Shown here: positions 25,378 through 35,019 of the stretch, piece by piece | Position numbering within the stretch: position 1 is the stretch's first letter | Layout of the letters: each line of letters starts with the position of its first letter | From: Terriglobia bacterium | GTDB lineage: Bacteria > Acidobacteriota > Terriglobia > Terriglobales > Acidobacteriaceae | Assembly (NCBI GenBank): GCA_032252755.1 | Contig: JAVUPY010000071.1 | Coordinates: 1 to 64,000, forward strand | Direction of reading: 5' to 3' | Length of the DNA stretch: 64,000 bases | Translations under genes and position numbers: made by a program | Notes under the pieces: model-generated | Seen by the model: the letters and a program-made list of their open reading frames with translations, nothing else | The model's database searches: none | Told to the model about the DNA's origin: nothing

Positions 25378-26712
25378 CTAGGAAACCTTCCGCGTTTCGT
25401 GCGCTACTGCCTGATCTTCCCGTACGATGTAGTCGCTGTTTCCGGTAATCAGCCGAGCCCCGCGCTGGAAGGTGATATACGACCACGCCCACTCCAGCAG
25501 TACCAAGACCCGGTTCTTGAACCCGATCAGGAAGAATACGTGAACGAAGAGCCAGGACAGCCACGCAAGGAATCCTGAGAGATGGATTTTTCCGAGATCC
25601 GCAACCGCGGCAGCACGTCCAATCGTTGCAAGGCTACCTTTATCCCAGTATTCAAAAGCTTTGCGGGGCTTACCGTGGACGTCGCTCAGAATCGTCTTTC
25701 CCGCAAATTTTCCCATTTGAATTGCCGCGGGGGCGACTCCCGGCACCGGCTTTCCGTTCTTTTCCTTCACAGATGCCAAATCGCCGATGACGAATACGTT
25801 GGAGTAGCCCGGGATCGTGAGGTCCGGGTCGACGAGGACGCGTCCGGCGCGGTCGGTGGGAACTCCTAGTCTCCGCCCCAAGGACGACGCTGCAACTCCA
25901 GCGCTCCACAGTGTTACCGCAGAAGGAATTCTCTCGGTTCCGATCTCGACGTGATCACGTGTGATATTCGTCACCATGGCGTTGACTCTGACTTCGACGC
26001 CAAGATGACGCAACTGGCGCTCTGCGCTGTGAGAAAGGTCTTCCGGATACGCCGACAGCACCCGAGGGCCAGCCTCAACCAGGATGACGCGCGCTCGTTT
26101 CGGGTCAATGTGCCGGAAATCGGACGCAAGCACCCGACGAGCGATTTCGACGAGCGTTCCTGCAAGTTCAACGCCGGTGGGACCGCCACCGACGATCACA
26201 AAATTGATGGGGTTCTGCTGGCGCTCCATTCGCGCGTAACGTTCCGCGAGTTCGAAGGCCAGCAAGACGCGACGCCGGATCTCCGTCGCGTCCTCGATCG
26301 TTTTCAATCCGGGGGCTAAGCCTTGCCATTCCGTATGCCCGAAATAGTTGTGAGAAGCGCCTGTCGCGAGAATCAGGTAATCAAAAGCGATTTCGCCGCG
26401 CTCCCCGGGATCGCCGGCTAATTCATTCGGAGGCAGGTGAAGTATTTTGTTCTTCAGGTCGACATCTTTTACTTCGCCGAGAAGGACCTCGATATTGCGA
26501 TACTTAGACAAGATGCCGCGAATCGGCATCGCAATCTCTCCGGGCGACAGACCCGCGGTAGCCACCTGGTACAAAAGAGGTTGGAATGTGTGATGATTCT
26601 TCCGGTCGATGAGAGAAACGCGAACAGGCTTGTTGCCGAGGGTTTTGGCAGCATAAAGTCCGCCAAATCCTCCGCCTACGATGACCACATGCGGCCTGGA
26701 TGGAGCGTCCAC
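25378..26712 (-). CDS. ndh: type II NADH:quinone oxidoreductase (NDH-2)
   Basis: The 444-residue flavoprotein has two Rossmann motifs: VVIVGGGFGGLYAA (residues 9-22, FAD) and FVIVGGGPTGVELAG (171-185, NADH), plus the quinone-site-like stretch FQPLLYQVATAGLSPGEIA typical of NDH-2, and VFVIGDLA near the flavin. A hydrophobic C-terminal helix pair (FLAWLSWLFVHVFFLIGF) anchors it in the membrane. It oxidises NADH and reduces quinone without pumping protons, a bypass of the complex I encoded at 44.8 kb. It is divergent from the tetR gene with about 270 bp between. Confidence 0.94.
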   Translation of the reverse strand: MDAPSRPHVVIVGGGFGGLYAAKTLGNKPVRVSLIDRKNHHTFQPLLYQVATAGLSPGEIAMPIRGILSKYRNIEVLLGEVKDVDLKNKILHLPPNELAGDPGERGEIAFDYLILATGASHNYFGHTEWQGLAPGLKTIEDATEIRRRVLLAFELAERYARMERQQNPINFVIVGGGPTGVELAGTLVEIARRVLASDFRHIDPKRARVILVEAGPRVLSAYPEDLSHSAERQLRHLGVEVRVNAMVTNITRDHVEIGTERIPSAVTLWSAGVAASSLGRRLGVPTDRAGRVLVDPDLTIPGYSNVFVIGDLASVKEKNGKPVPGVAPAAIQMGKFAGKTILSDVHGKPRKAFEYWDKGSLATIGRAAAVADLGKIHLSGFLAWLSWLFVHVFFLIGFKNRVLVLLEWAWSYITFQRGARLITGNSDYIVREDQAVAHETRKVS

Positions 26713-26950
26713 ATTTATCTGATTGCCGGCCCAGGGTATGGGTTCACAATTTAAATCTGTTCGCCAAGTTCAGGGTGACTCCGCGTACCGCCTAACGCTG
26801 GTCAGCAAGTTCTTTCCGCCGACATCGGTATGACATGCCATTTCGTGACCAGTCGGCGTGATTGGTTTTACGATTTTTCGATCATATTTCTTTACAAAAT
26901 TTTCAGTTACGCTCCCCTATTCAGGTCGTCCAATCCTTTGACACGGGCAG

Positions 26951-26983
26951 CGTGTAAGTCTAGAGTAAGTAGATACTTACACG
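26951..26983. promoter_or_regulatory. nested palindromic operator, probably for the TetR-family regulator
   Basis: GTAAGTAGATACTTAC (26965-26980) has 7 bp arms around GA. A second half-site upstream makes a wider inverted repeat, CGTGTAAGT (26951-26959) with ACTTACACG (26975-26983). The site ends three bases before the tetR start codon at 26987, so a bound repressor would block the leader or promoter of its own gene and, by read-through, the efflux genes behind it. Size and symmetry match known TetR-type operators; binding is inferred. Confidence 0.7.
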
Positions 26984-26986
26984 ATT

Positions 26987-27616
26987 ATGCCCGCAATCAC
27001 ACAGCAGCGTTTTTCCGCCGAAGATCGAAGAAACCAGATTCTGCAGGTAGCGACAGAATTGTTCGCCAGCAAGGGATACGAGGGAGCTACAACGCGAGAG
27101 ATTGCACGCCGTGCACGCGTCAATGAGGCCATCATCTTTCGCCATTTTCCGACGAAAGAAGAGCTGTACTGGGCGGTTATTGAAGCGAAAGTCCAGAGCG
27201 CAGGGACCAAGGAATTCATGCGAGATATCCTGAATGCGGGCAAGCCTCTTCGCGAGACCTTTTCCGATCTCGCTGAAACAATTCTGCGTCGCCGCGAAAA
27301 AGACCAGACGCTCTCGCGGTTGTTGTTCTTCAGCGCGCTGGAAAACCACAGGCTGTCGCAGCGCTTTTTCCAGAGCTATGTGGCCGATTACTACGAGTTG
27401 TTGGGCGACTTTATCCAGCAGAGGATCGATGGAGGCCAGTTCAGGCACGTGGATGCGCAACTTGCCGCCCGCGGTTTCCTCGGCATGGTGGTCTATCACT
27501 CTCTGATTCAGGATTTGTTCGGAGGCAGCAAGTTCCATCCGTTCGATCTGCATGCAGCCGCCGAAAGCATGACCGACATTTGGCTCGAAGGGATGTTAAG
27601 CAAAACTACGTCATAA
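26987..27616 (+). CDS. TetR-family transcriptional repressor
   Basis: The protein has 209 residues. The N-terminal helix-turn-helix is typical: ILQVATELFASKGYEGATT, then REIARRARVNEAIIFRHFPTKEELYWAVI. The larger C-terminal part is helical and would bind a ligand and dimerise. The start codon lies directly behind a nested palindrome, with hardly a leader and no clear ribosome site. The adaptor gene follows after 22 bp and the RND permease overlaps that, so the three form one operon and the product most likely represses it until a pump substrate binds. Confidence 0.93.
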   Translation: MPAITQQRFSAEDRRNQILQVATELFASKGYEGATTREIARRARVNEAIIFRHFPTKEELYWAVIEAKVQSAGTKEFMRDILNAGKPLRETFSDLAETILRRREKDQTLSRLLFFSALENHRLSQRFFQSYVADYYELLGDFIQQRIDGGQFRHVDAQLAARGFLGMVVYHSLIQDLFGGSKFHPFDLHAAAESMTDIWLEGMLSKTTS

Positions 27617-27638
27617 GTAGGGAATCAGGATTTCATAT

Positions 27639-28793
27639 ATGAATTTTCGTGCTCGGAGCTTTGCTGGCCTGCTAGGCGCGGCAGTGCTCATCTCACTGTT
27701 CTTCCTCTCGTCGTGTTCCACTCAGAAGACCGAGGCTGCCGGCAATAATGTGTCCCGTGCAGTGCCGGTAACCGTAGCCAAGGCCATTCGCCGCGACATG
27801 CCAGTCGTCATCACCGCTATCGGAAATGTCTCGCCTGTCCAAACCGTGCAGGTCAAGTCGATGGTCACGGCGGAAGTCATGCAGGTTCACTTCTCGGTTG
27901 GCCAGGATGTAAAAAAAGGGCAACTCCTTTTCACGCTGGATCCGCGGAGTTTTCAAGCAGATCTCGCCAAGGCCGAAGGCCAGCTTGCGAAAGATGAGGC
28001 CGCAGCGGCGAACGCGCGCATGGATCAGAAGCGCTATCACAGCTTGCTCAAAGAGGGTGTGGTCGCGCAGCAGCAGTATGATGCGATGGACTCCTCAGCC
28101 GCTCAGTACGACGCGGCGGTCCAGGCCGATAAAGCAGCAGTCCAATCCGCGCGGGTGAACCTCCAGTACACCAGGATCTATTCGCCAATTACGGGCCGCG
28201 CCGGCGATATTCTCGTTCATGCAGGTAACCTCATCAAGGCGAATGACCTTGCGATGGTTATCCTCAACCAGATCTCGCCCATTTACGCCGATTTCACAGT
28301 CCCGGAAAAGAATCTCGAAGAGGTCAGGAAGTACATGGCGCAAGGCTCGCTCAAGGTTGTAGCGACGTTGCCCGAAACGTCCGTTCCGCTCGCAGAAGGA
28401 CGAGTCGCATTTATCGACAACACCGTCGATCGCGCCACGGGAACGATCGCGCTGAAAGCAGAATTCGGGAATGAGCGCCGCACCCTCTGGCCCGGCCAGT
28501 TCGTCAACATCAACCTGCAACTCACCACCGAGAAGAATGCAACGGTGGTGCCGACGCAGGCCGTTCAGAACGGCCAGAAGGGTCCCTACGTTTTCGTTGT
28601 GAAGGCCGATAAGTCCGTCGAGGCGCGAAACGTCGATCTTGGCCCCAGCGACAATACCGAGATCGTCATTCGTAAAGGGGTCGACGCCGGAGAGACGGTC
28701 GTAACCGATGGCCAGGTTCGTATCGTGCCCGGGTCGAAGGTGGAGTGGAACTCCTCAACATCTCTTGTGGAACCCCAGGGTAAGCAGTCATGA
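27639..28793 (+). CDS. RND efflux periplasmic adaptor, lipoprotein (second system)
   Basis: The 384-residue protein starts with a signal ending in FFLSSCST (lipidated Cys). It has the usual adaptor plan: lipoyl half (VQVKSMVTAEVMQVHFSVGQ), helical hairpin (about residues 108-165: AKAEGQLAKDEAAAANARM), second lipoyl half (SPITGRAGDI), beta-barrel and membrane-proximal domains. It joins the RND permease to an outer-membrane channel. Its stop codon overlaps the permease start (ATGA). It is clearly paralogous to the adaptor at 4803-5954 (shared EFSVPE/DFTVPE, RGTGTIRL/RATGTIAL and WPGEQLDV/WPGQFVNI segments). Confidence 0.93.
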   Translation: MNFRARSFAGLLGAAVLISLFFLSSCSTQKTEAAGNNVSRAVPVTVAKAIRRDMPVVITAIGNVSPVQTVQVKSMVTAEVMQVHFSVGQDVKKGQLLFTLDPRSFQADLAKAEGQLAKDEAAAANARMDQKRYHSLLKEGVVAQQQYDAMDSSAAQYDAAVQADKAAVQSARVNLQYTRIYSPITGRAGDILVHAGNLIKANDLAMVILNQISPIYADFTVPEKNLEEVRKYMAQGSLKVVATLPETSVPLAEGRVAFIDNTVDRATGTIALKAEFGNERRTLWPGQFVNINLQLTTEKNATVVPTQAVQNGQKGPYVFVVKADKSVEARNVDLGPSDNTEIVIRKGVDAGETVVTDGQVRIVPGSKVEWNSSTSLVEPQGKQS

Positions 28794-31700
28794 GTATTGC
28801 CGAGATCTTCATTAAGCGTCCGGTCATGACCACCCTGGTCATGGCGGCCATCTTGTTATTCGGAATTGTCGGTTACCGGGCACTTCCGGTCAGCGATCTT
28901 CCTGTCGTCGATTTTCCGACTATCCAGGTCTCGGCGTCATTGCCGGGCGCCAGTCCGGACACGATGTCGAGCGCGGTCGCAATGCCGCTCGAGAAGCAGT
29001 TCTCGACGATCGCGGGTCTCGACTCGATGACCTCATCGAACTCGCTCGGTTCCACGCAGATTACCCTGCAGTTCACGCTGGACCGCAATATCGACGCTGC
29101 CGCGCAGGATGTCCAGTCGATGATCTCGAAGGCCCAGCATGACCTGCCGCAGAACATGCCCTCGCCGCCGAGTTACCGCAAGGTAAACCCGGCAGATTTC
29201 TCGATTCTGCTGCTGACACTCAGTTCGCCAACGATGCGGCTTTCCGACATCGACGAGTATGCCGAGACGGTGATGGCACAGCGCATCTCGATGGTGAGCG
29301 GCGTCTCGCAGGTGAATGTATTCGGCGCGCAGAAGTACGCAATACACGCGAAACTCGATCCGGCGAAGCTGGCCAGCCGCCAGATCGGCATCGAAGACGT
29401 GGTTAATGCCATCCAGCACGGCAACGTGAACCAGGCAACCGGTACTCTTTGGGGGCATTACCAGGCATTCACCATACAGTCGAACGGTCAGCTCACAAAA
29501 GCTTCCGATTATGCCCCGCTGATTGTTGCGTACAAGGATGGCAAACCCATTCGTCTGGGCGACCTCGGACAGATTGTAGACAGTGTTGAGGACGAGCGTG
29601 TCGATAACTGGGTGTATCACGGGCGCGACGGCCAGCATTCGGTCATTCTCGGAATCCAGAAGCAGCCTGGAACCAATACCATCGAGGTTATCGACAACGT
29701 CAAGGCACTTCTGCCGGGCTTCCGCCAAAGAATCCCGGCGGCGATTAACATGGACATCCTGATCGATCGCTCGCAGTCCATTCGCGACTCGGTCAATGAC
29801 GTGAAGTTCACACTGATGCTCACCATCTGCCTGGTCATCATGGTGATCTTCATCTTCCTGCGCAATGTCTCGGCAACGATCATTCCGAGCCTGGCCTTGC
29901 CAATGTCCATCGTCGGAACCTTCGCCGTGATGTACCTGGCGGGCTTCAGCGTCGACAATCTTTCTCTCATGGCTCTCACGCTCTCGGTTGGCTTCGTCGT
30001 CGACGACGCCATCGTTATGCTGGAAAACATCGTCCGACACATGGAGAACGGAGAAGCGCCGATGGAGGCGGCGCTGAATGGTTCGCGCGAGATTGGTTTC
30101 ACCATTCTGTCCATGACCATTTCGCTCGCGGCTGTATTCATCCCGGTCTTCTTTATGGGCGGAGTTATCGGTCGCTTGCTGCACGAGTTCGCAGCCGTGA
30201 TCATGTCAGCCATTCTCGTCTCTGGTGTTGTTTCACTGACGCTGACACCGATGCTGGCGAGTCGATTCCTCAAACCACCGAAGGAATCGCATCATGGGGC
30301 ACTCTTCAATTGGACGGAACGGGTGTTCCAGGGTTTGGTACGGTTCTATGACGTCACTCTGCGTTACGTCATCCGCCACAGTTTTGCCACCCTGATGTTC
30401 TCGTTTGCAATTCTCGGTGTTACGGCTTACATGTTCGTCGTTGTTCCTAAAGGCTTCCTGCCCACCGAGGACATCGGCCAGATCCGGGTCTCCACCGAGG
30501 CAGCTCAGGGAATCTCCTTCGAAGATATGGTGCGGCACCAGCGTGCGGCAGCGAAAGTCATCAGTGAAAACCCGAGTGTAAGGGCATTCATGTCCTTTAC
30601 AGGTGACGACAATACCGGCCGCATGTTCCTGCAATTGAAGGATCGACACGAACGGCCTCACGCGTCGGTCATCGTGCAGCAGCTTCGCCAGAAACTGGCG
30701 AAGATTCCGGGCATTACCTCCTACGCCGTCATGCCCGACATCATCCCCATCGGTGGACGCTTCTCGAAGAGCCAATACCAGTTCACGTTGCAAAGCCCGG
30801 ATACGGCTCAACTGTACGAATCGGCGCAGAAGCTCGAAACGAAGATGCGCGACGTTCAGCAGATACAGGACGTCACGAGCGACTTGCAGTTGAAAAATCC
30901 GCAGATCAATGTCGACATCGATCGTGACAAGGCATCCGCATTGGGCATCACCGCGGAGCAGATCGAGAACACGTTGGGTTATGCGTATGCCCAGTCACAA
31001 GTTTCGACGATTTACAGGCCCAACGACACCTATCGAGTCATCGTCGAGTTGATGCCCCAGTATCAACTGGATCCGCAGGCGCTCTCGCTGCTGTATGTTC
31101 GTTCGAACACCGGACAACTGGTGCCGCTCAGCACGGTTGCGAAGCTAACTCGTACCGTGGGGCCGCTTACCATCAATCACCAGGGCCAGTTACCGGCCGT
31201 GACCATCTCGTTCAACTTGAAGCCAGGAGCCGCGCTCGGTGATGCCGTCAATCAGATCGACCGTTTGGCACGGGAAAATCTGCCGGATACGGTCTCTTAT
31301 GGGTTCCAAGGCACCGCACAAGTCTTCCAGCAATCCATTAAGGGTCTCGGTGGGCTGCTAATCCTTGCCATTCTCGTCATCTACATCGTGCTGGGGATTT
31401 TGTACGAGAGCTTCATCCATCCCATCACGATTCTCTCCGGCTTGCCTTCCGCCGGACTGGGAGCGCTGCTTACGCTGATGTTGTTCGGGATGGATCTGAA
31501 CCTCTATGCGTTCGTCGGCGTAATCATGCTGATCGGCATCGTGAAGAAGAACGCCATCATGATGATCGACTTCGCGCTGGAAGCGGAACGCAAGGAAGGG
31601 AAGGATGCCGCCTCGGCGATTTACGAGGGCTGCCTCATCCGATTCCGTCCGATCATGATGACGACCATGTCGGCGCTGATGGGAACATTGCCAATCGCGC

Positions 31701-31909
31701 TCGGTCTCGGCGCTGGAGCTGAATCACGGCGTCCGCTGGGATTAGCTGTAGTTGGTGGCTTGATGATCTCGCAGTTGATCACGCTCTATATCACGCCCGT
31801 GATCTACGTCTACCTCGACCGCCTGCAGCACTGGCGCAAAGCCAAGCCGACGTCGGAAGCTGGGCGGGGACGCGAACTGCAGGAACCCGAAGCGGTGTGG
31901 TCGAAGTAA
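28790..31909 (+). CDS. RND efflux permease (AcrB/MdtB-like, second system)
   Basis: The 1039-residue protein starts MSIAEIFIKRPVMTTLVMA and has the 12-helix RND plan with two large periplasmic loops. The proton-relay Asp pair lies in GFVVDDAIVMLEN, and GRLLHEFAA and GIVKKNAIMMID are conserved. It lacks the 20-residue insertion found before VPKGFLPT in the paralogue at 5988. It is coupled to its adaptor (ATGA overlap) under the tetR gene. Export of antibiotics, detergents or secondary metabolites is likely; substrates cannot be named. No outer-membrane factor gene is adjacent. Confidence 0.95.
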   Translation: MSIAEIFIKRPVMTTLVMAAILLFGIVGYRALPVSDLPVVDFPTIQVSASLPGASPDTMSSAVAMPLEKQFSTIAGLDSMTSSNSLGSTQITLQFTLDRNIDAAAQDVQSMISKAQHDLPQNMPSPPSYRKVNPADFSILLLTLSSPTMRLSDIDEYAETVMAQRISMVSGVSQVNVFGAQKYAIHAKLDPAKLASRQIGIEDVVNAIQHGNVNQATGTLWGHYQAFTIQSNGQLTKASDYAPLIVAYKDGKPIRLGDLGQIVDSVEDERVDNWVYHGRDGQHSVILGIQKQPGTNTIEVIDNVKALLPGFRQRIPAAINMDILIDRSQSIRDSVNDVKFTLMLTICLVIMVIFIFLRNVSATIIPSLALPMSIVGTFAVMYLAGFSVDNLSLMALTLSVGFVVDDAIVMLENIVRHMENGEAPMEAALNGSREIGFTILSMTISLAAVFIPVFFMGGVIGRLLHEFAAVIMSAILVSGVVSLTLTPMLASRFLKPPKESHHGALFNWTERVFQGLVRFYDVTLRYVIRHSFATLMFSFAILGVTAYMFVVVPKGFLPTEDIGQIRVSTEAAQGISFEDMVRHQRAAAKVISENPSVRAFMSFTGDDNTGRMFLQLKDRHERPHASVIVQQLRQKLAKIPGITSYAVMPDIIPIGGRFSKSQYQFTLQSPDTAQLYESAQKLETKMRDVQQIQDVTSDLQLKNPQINVDIDRDKASALGITAEQIENTLGYAYAQSQVSTIYRPNDTYRVIVELMPQYQLDPQALSLLYVRSNTGQLVPLSTVAKLTRTVGPLTINHQGQLPAVTISFNLKPGAALGDAVNQIDRLARENLPDTVSYGFQGTAQVFQQSIKGLGGLLILAILVIYIVLGILYESFIHPITILSGLPSAGLGALLTLMLFGMDLNLYAFVGVIMLIGIVKKNAIMMIDFALEAERKEGKDAASAIYEGCLIRFRPIMMTTMSALMGTLPIALGLGAGAESRRPLGLAVVGGLMISQLITLYITPVIYVYLDRLQHWRKAKPTSEAGRGRELQEPEAVWSK

Positions 31910-31953
31910 TCTGGATAGAGCACGCATGTGTTCAATCGTGAATACGTGTGGGC

Positions 31954-33018
31954 TTAGTTTTTTGCCCTGACGTACTGCACCGGCCATTCCGCTTCTACTC
32001 CCAGTTCTTTTGCCGCATGTAGTGACACGTAGGGATCGCGCAGGAACTGGCGGGCCATCAGGATCAGGTCGGCGCTGCCCTCGGCGAGGATCGCTTCCGC
32101 TTGTTTCGCTTCGGTGATCAGTCCAACTGCGCCTGTCGGAACGCCGCCCTCTCTCCGAACCTTACGGGCGAATGGTACCTGGTATCCCGGTCCCAGCGGG
32201 ATCTTCGCGCCGGGTGCAATACCACCGCTCGAGCAATCGATCAGGTCGATTCCCAGAGGCTTTACCATCCGTGCGAGTGCGACCGAATCCTCGGGACTCC
32301 AGCCGCCCTCAACCCAATCGGTCGAGGAAATCCGCAGGAATAACGGCAGTCGCTCCGGCCAAACCTTGCGAACGGCTCCAATGATCTCCCGGAGAAAGCG
32401 CGTGCGGTTCTCGAACGCGCCGCCATACTGGTCAGTGCGCTTGTTTGTAATGGGCGAAAGAAACTCGTGAATTAAATAGCCGTGGGCTCCGTGCAGTTCG
32501 ATGACACGAAATCCCGCTTCGTGTGCCCGGTTGGCCGCATCCGCGAACGCTTTCACCACGCGCTGAATCCTCGCGTGATCCAGTGCCTCGGGCACAATGC
32601 TTTTTTCGCTGAATGGCACCGCGCTGGGTGCGTAGACCGGCCTCCATCCTCCATCTGTCACCTCGACGCTCCCGCCCTCCAGCCATGGCGGCGAAGTCGA
32701 GGCCTTGAATCCCGCATGAGCTAGTTGCATCGCCACCACCGAGCCCTGGGCGTCGATGAACCGCACAATCCGCGCCAGCATCTCGATGTGTTCGTCCTTC
32801 CAAATCCCCAGATCTTGAGGGCTGATCCGCCCCTCGGGTAGCACCGCCGAAGCTTCTGTGAAGATCAGGCCGGCGCGCCCGACCGCGCGTGACCCAAGGT
32901 GTACAAGATGCCAGTCATTGGCGAATCCGTCTTCGCTGGAATACTGGCACATCGGAGAAACTACAAGTCGGTTAGGGAGATGAAGGTCTCGGAGGACAAG
33001 TGGTTCGAAAAGACGCAT
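31954..33018 (-). CDS. Old Yellow Enzyme homologue (YqjM-type NADH:flavin oxidoreductase)
   Basis: The start MRLFEPLVLRD at 33018 gives 354 residues; the frame continues upstream but those residues do not fit the family. A TIM barrel binding FMN is indicated by VVSPMCQYSSEDG (with the regulatory Cys of YqjM-type enzymes), AMQLAHAG, ELHGAHGYLIHEFLSP, NKRTDQYGG and the phosphate site near GLI and ILMARQFLRDP. These enzymes reduce activated C=C bonds of enals, enones or nitro compounds with NAD(P)H. The usual HAGRK motif reads HAGFK here. Convergent with the RND operon, divergent from dapF. Confidence 0.92.
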   Translation of the reverse strand: MRLFEPLVLRDLHLPNRLVVSPMCQYSSEDGFANDWHLVHLGSRAVGRAGLIFTEASAVLPEGRISPQDLGIWKDEHIEMLARIVRFIDAQGSVVAMQLAHAGFKASTSPPWLEGGSVEVTDGGWRPVYAPSAVPFSEKSIVPEALDHARIQRVVKAFADAANRAHEAGFRVIELHGAHGYLIHEFLSPITNKRTDQYGGAFENRTRFLREIIGAVRKVWPERLPLFLRISSTDWVEGGWSPEDSVALARMVKPLGIDLIDCSSGGIAPGAKIPLGPGYQVPFARKVRREGGVPTGAVGLITEAKQAEAILAEGSADLILMARQFLRDPYVSLHAAKELGVEAEWPVQYVRAKN

Positions 33019-33252
33019 AAAAAGAATATAGATGATTGGCCGACGGGCATGCGCGTAGGCGCGCCGTGGACGGAACAGACGCCGGTCGACTCTTGTTTGG
33101 CTGCTTCCCTCAGGTACATGACTCGCCAACCCTCAAAACCGTAAGTCGTTCGGTCTGTATACGCTAGAATCTCGCCAATAAGTTTTGGAGAATGCGGTAA
33201 TTGCTGCGAACCGAACACAACACTCCCAGCAGGTGAAGAGGGCCAAAGCCGA

Positions 33253-34056
33253 GTGAAGAAGAGCTCCATCGTACCTTTTGTCAAAGCCACCGCGTGTGGA
33301 AACGACTTTCTTTTAATTTCCAGCGAACATGCTCCGGGGGACGCCGCTGCGTTCACGCGAGCTATTTGTGACCGGCACAACGGCATTGGCGCTGACGGCG
33401 TCGAGTGGTTATATGAATCAGACCAGCCGATGACCTCAGATCTCCGGATCAGCCTGATTAATGCCGACGGCTCTCCGGCTGAACTCTCCGGCAACGGAAC
33501 ACGCTGTGTCGCGGCATGGCTGGTATCCGAGCGGGGATTAACGGCGCCGAGAATCGCAACCGACGCCGGAATCAAGATCGCGACCCTCATTCGTCGCGAG
33601 AGAAACGAATTTGAGTTTCAAACTGCCATGGGAAGACCCGTTCTTGGAGAAGAGATCACCCTCAAGCTTCCGAGTGGCGAAGTGCGCGGCCGGGAACTCT
33701 CGATGGGGAACCCGCAGTTCGTGATCTTCGTTGACTGGTTCGAGGACAGCTGGCAAACCATGGCTTCGGCAGCGGGGCGGAACGCGCATTTCCCGCAGGG
33801 AACCAACGTCGAACTCGTGAACCTGGTTGGCCCCCAGGAAATCGAGATCCGGATCTTCGAACGTGGTGCTGGCGAGACGATGTCGTCCGGAACCGGATCC
33901 TGCGCTTCCGCCGTAGCGGCGATAGCCGCCGGAAAGGTGCAGTCGCCCGTACGCGTCGTGGCTCCCGGGGGAATGCAAACCGTGATGTGGGAGAATGGCG
34001 AAGTGACACTTACAGGCCCGGCGAAAATTCTCTGCAAGGGCGAATTCTACTTATGA
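33253..34056 (+). CDS. dapF: diaminopimelate epimerase
   Basis: The 267-residue protein starts at a GTG. It has the two mirror-image halves of DapF, each with a catalytic Cys: Cys85 in ELSGNGTRC and Cys217 in SSGTGSCASA. MGNPQFVIF and RHNGIGADGV are further family motifs. It converts LL- to meso-diaminopimelate for lysine and for peptidoglycan. The N-terminal motif reads ATACGNDF where most have 'GLGNDF'. The stop overlaps the start of the next gene (ATGA), so it leads an operon with an S66 peptidase, mpl and plsC. Confidence 0.94.
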   Translation: MKKSSIVPFVKATACGNDFLLISSEHAPGDAAAFTRAICDRHNGIGADGVEWLYESDQPMTSDLRISLINADGSPAELSGNGTRCVAAWLVSERGLTAPRIATDAGIKIATLIRRERNEFEFQTAMGRPVLGEEITLKLPSGEVRGRELSMGNPQFVIFVDWFEDSWQTMASAAGRNAHFPQGTNVELVNLVGPQEIEIRIFERGAGETMSSGTGSCASAVAAIAAGKVQSPVRVVAPGGMQTVMWENGEVTLTGPAKILCKGEFYL

Positions 34057-35006
34057 CAGCCCGTGCTACGAGAAAAACCAAAATCCTCCGTCCGGCGGCG
34101 CTCCGGCCCGGAGATACGGTCGGAATTGTCGCGCCCGCCAGCAACATCGACGAGAAGGCGCTGAAGTCGGGAACGCGCAATCTTCAACATCTTGGCTACG
34201 AACCGGTATTCCTGAACTCAATTCTCTCGCGTGACATATTCTTCGCTGGTTCCGCGGAACGACGCGCCGGCGAACTCGAAGCGATGTTCGACAACGACGA
34301 CCTTCGGGCCGTACTCTGCGCTCGCGGCGGATACGGCAGCAATCACCTGCTGCCACTGCTCGATATTCGCAAATTCAAGAGGAACCCGAAGATTTTCGTT
34401 GGTTACAGTGACATCACGTCGCTGCTGACGTGGTTCGTTGATAACGGCATGGTCGCATTTCACGGCCCCATGGTGACCAAGGACTTCGCGCACGTCGGCG
34501 GCTGGGATGAAGACGTTTGGGAAGCAGTAATGGAAGGGCAGGGCTGCGTAATGGAGTTCGGGCCGGGCAGTGCCGTGGAAAGCCTGCGAATTGGGGAGGC
34601 AAAAGGAATCCTATATGGCGGCTGCCTGTCTATTCTCGTCGCGTCTCTGGGAACGCCGTATGAAATTCAGACGGACGGCAAGCTGCTCTTCCTGGAAGAT
34701 ATTGGCGCGAAGCCATACCAGGTCGACCGCATGCTGATGCAGTTACGACTTGCCGGCAAGCTGCGAAGAGTGAAGGGGATCATCTTCGGAGAAATGCTGG
34801 ACTGTGTCCAACCCGGGGGCCAGGATTATTCGCTGAAAGAAATCATCCTCAGGGTGCTGGACGGTCTCAATATCCCCATTGCGTACGGATTTCCCAGCGG
34901 GCACGTGCGGTCTGGCAACGTCGTGCTCCCATTCGGAGTAGCGGCAGCGCTCGAAGTGAGCAGGAAACGCATTCGATTTAGTATGGAAGCGGCGACCATC
35001 GCCTAG
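34053..35006 (+). CDS. LD-carboxypeptidase (peptidase S66 family)
   Basis: The start at 34053 overlaps the dapF stop and gives 317 residues; an upstream start at 33987 would lie within dapF. The family's catalytic triad can be placed: Ser96 in RGGYGSNHLLP, Glu in FLEDIGAKPYQVDR (about 218) and His in FPSGHVRSG (about 290). S66 enzymes such as LdcA remove the terminal D-Ala from murein tetrapeptides in the cytoplasm, producing the tripeptide that Mpl reattaches. Mpl is encoded next, so the pathway fits. No signal peptide, consistent with a cytoplasmic recycling role. Confidence 0.92.
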   Translation: MTARATRKTKILRPAALRPGDTVGIVAPASNIDEKALKSGTRNLQHLGYEPVFLNSILSRDIFFAGSAERRAGELEAMFDNDDLRAVLCARGGYGSNHLLPLLDIRKFKRNPKIFVGYSDITSLLTWFVDNGMVAFHGPMVTKDFAHVGGWDEDVWEAVMEGQGCVMEFGPGSAVESLRIGEAKGILYGGCLSILVASLGTPYEIQTDGKLLFLEDIGAKPYQVDRMLMQLRLAGKLRRVKGIIFGEMLDCVQPGGQDYSLKEIILRVLDGLNIPIAYGFPSGHVRSGNVVLPFGVAAALEVSRKRIRFSMEAATIA

Positions 35007-35019
35007 GCTCAACTTGTTC

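Noticed and set aside
29033-30184. 383-residue open frame on the minus strand
   Set aside because: Antisense to the second RND permease; composition is that of an antisense shadow.
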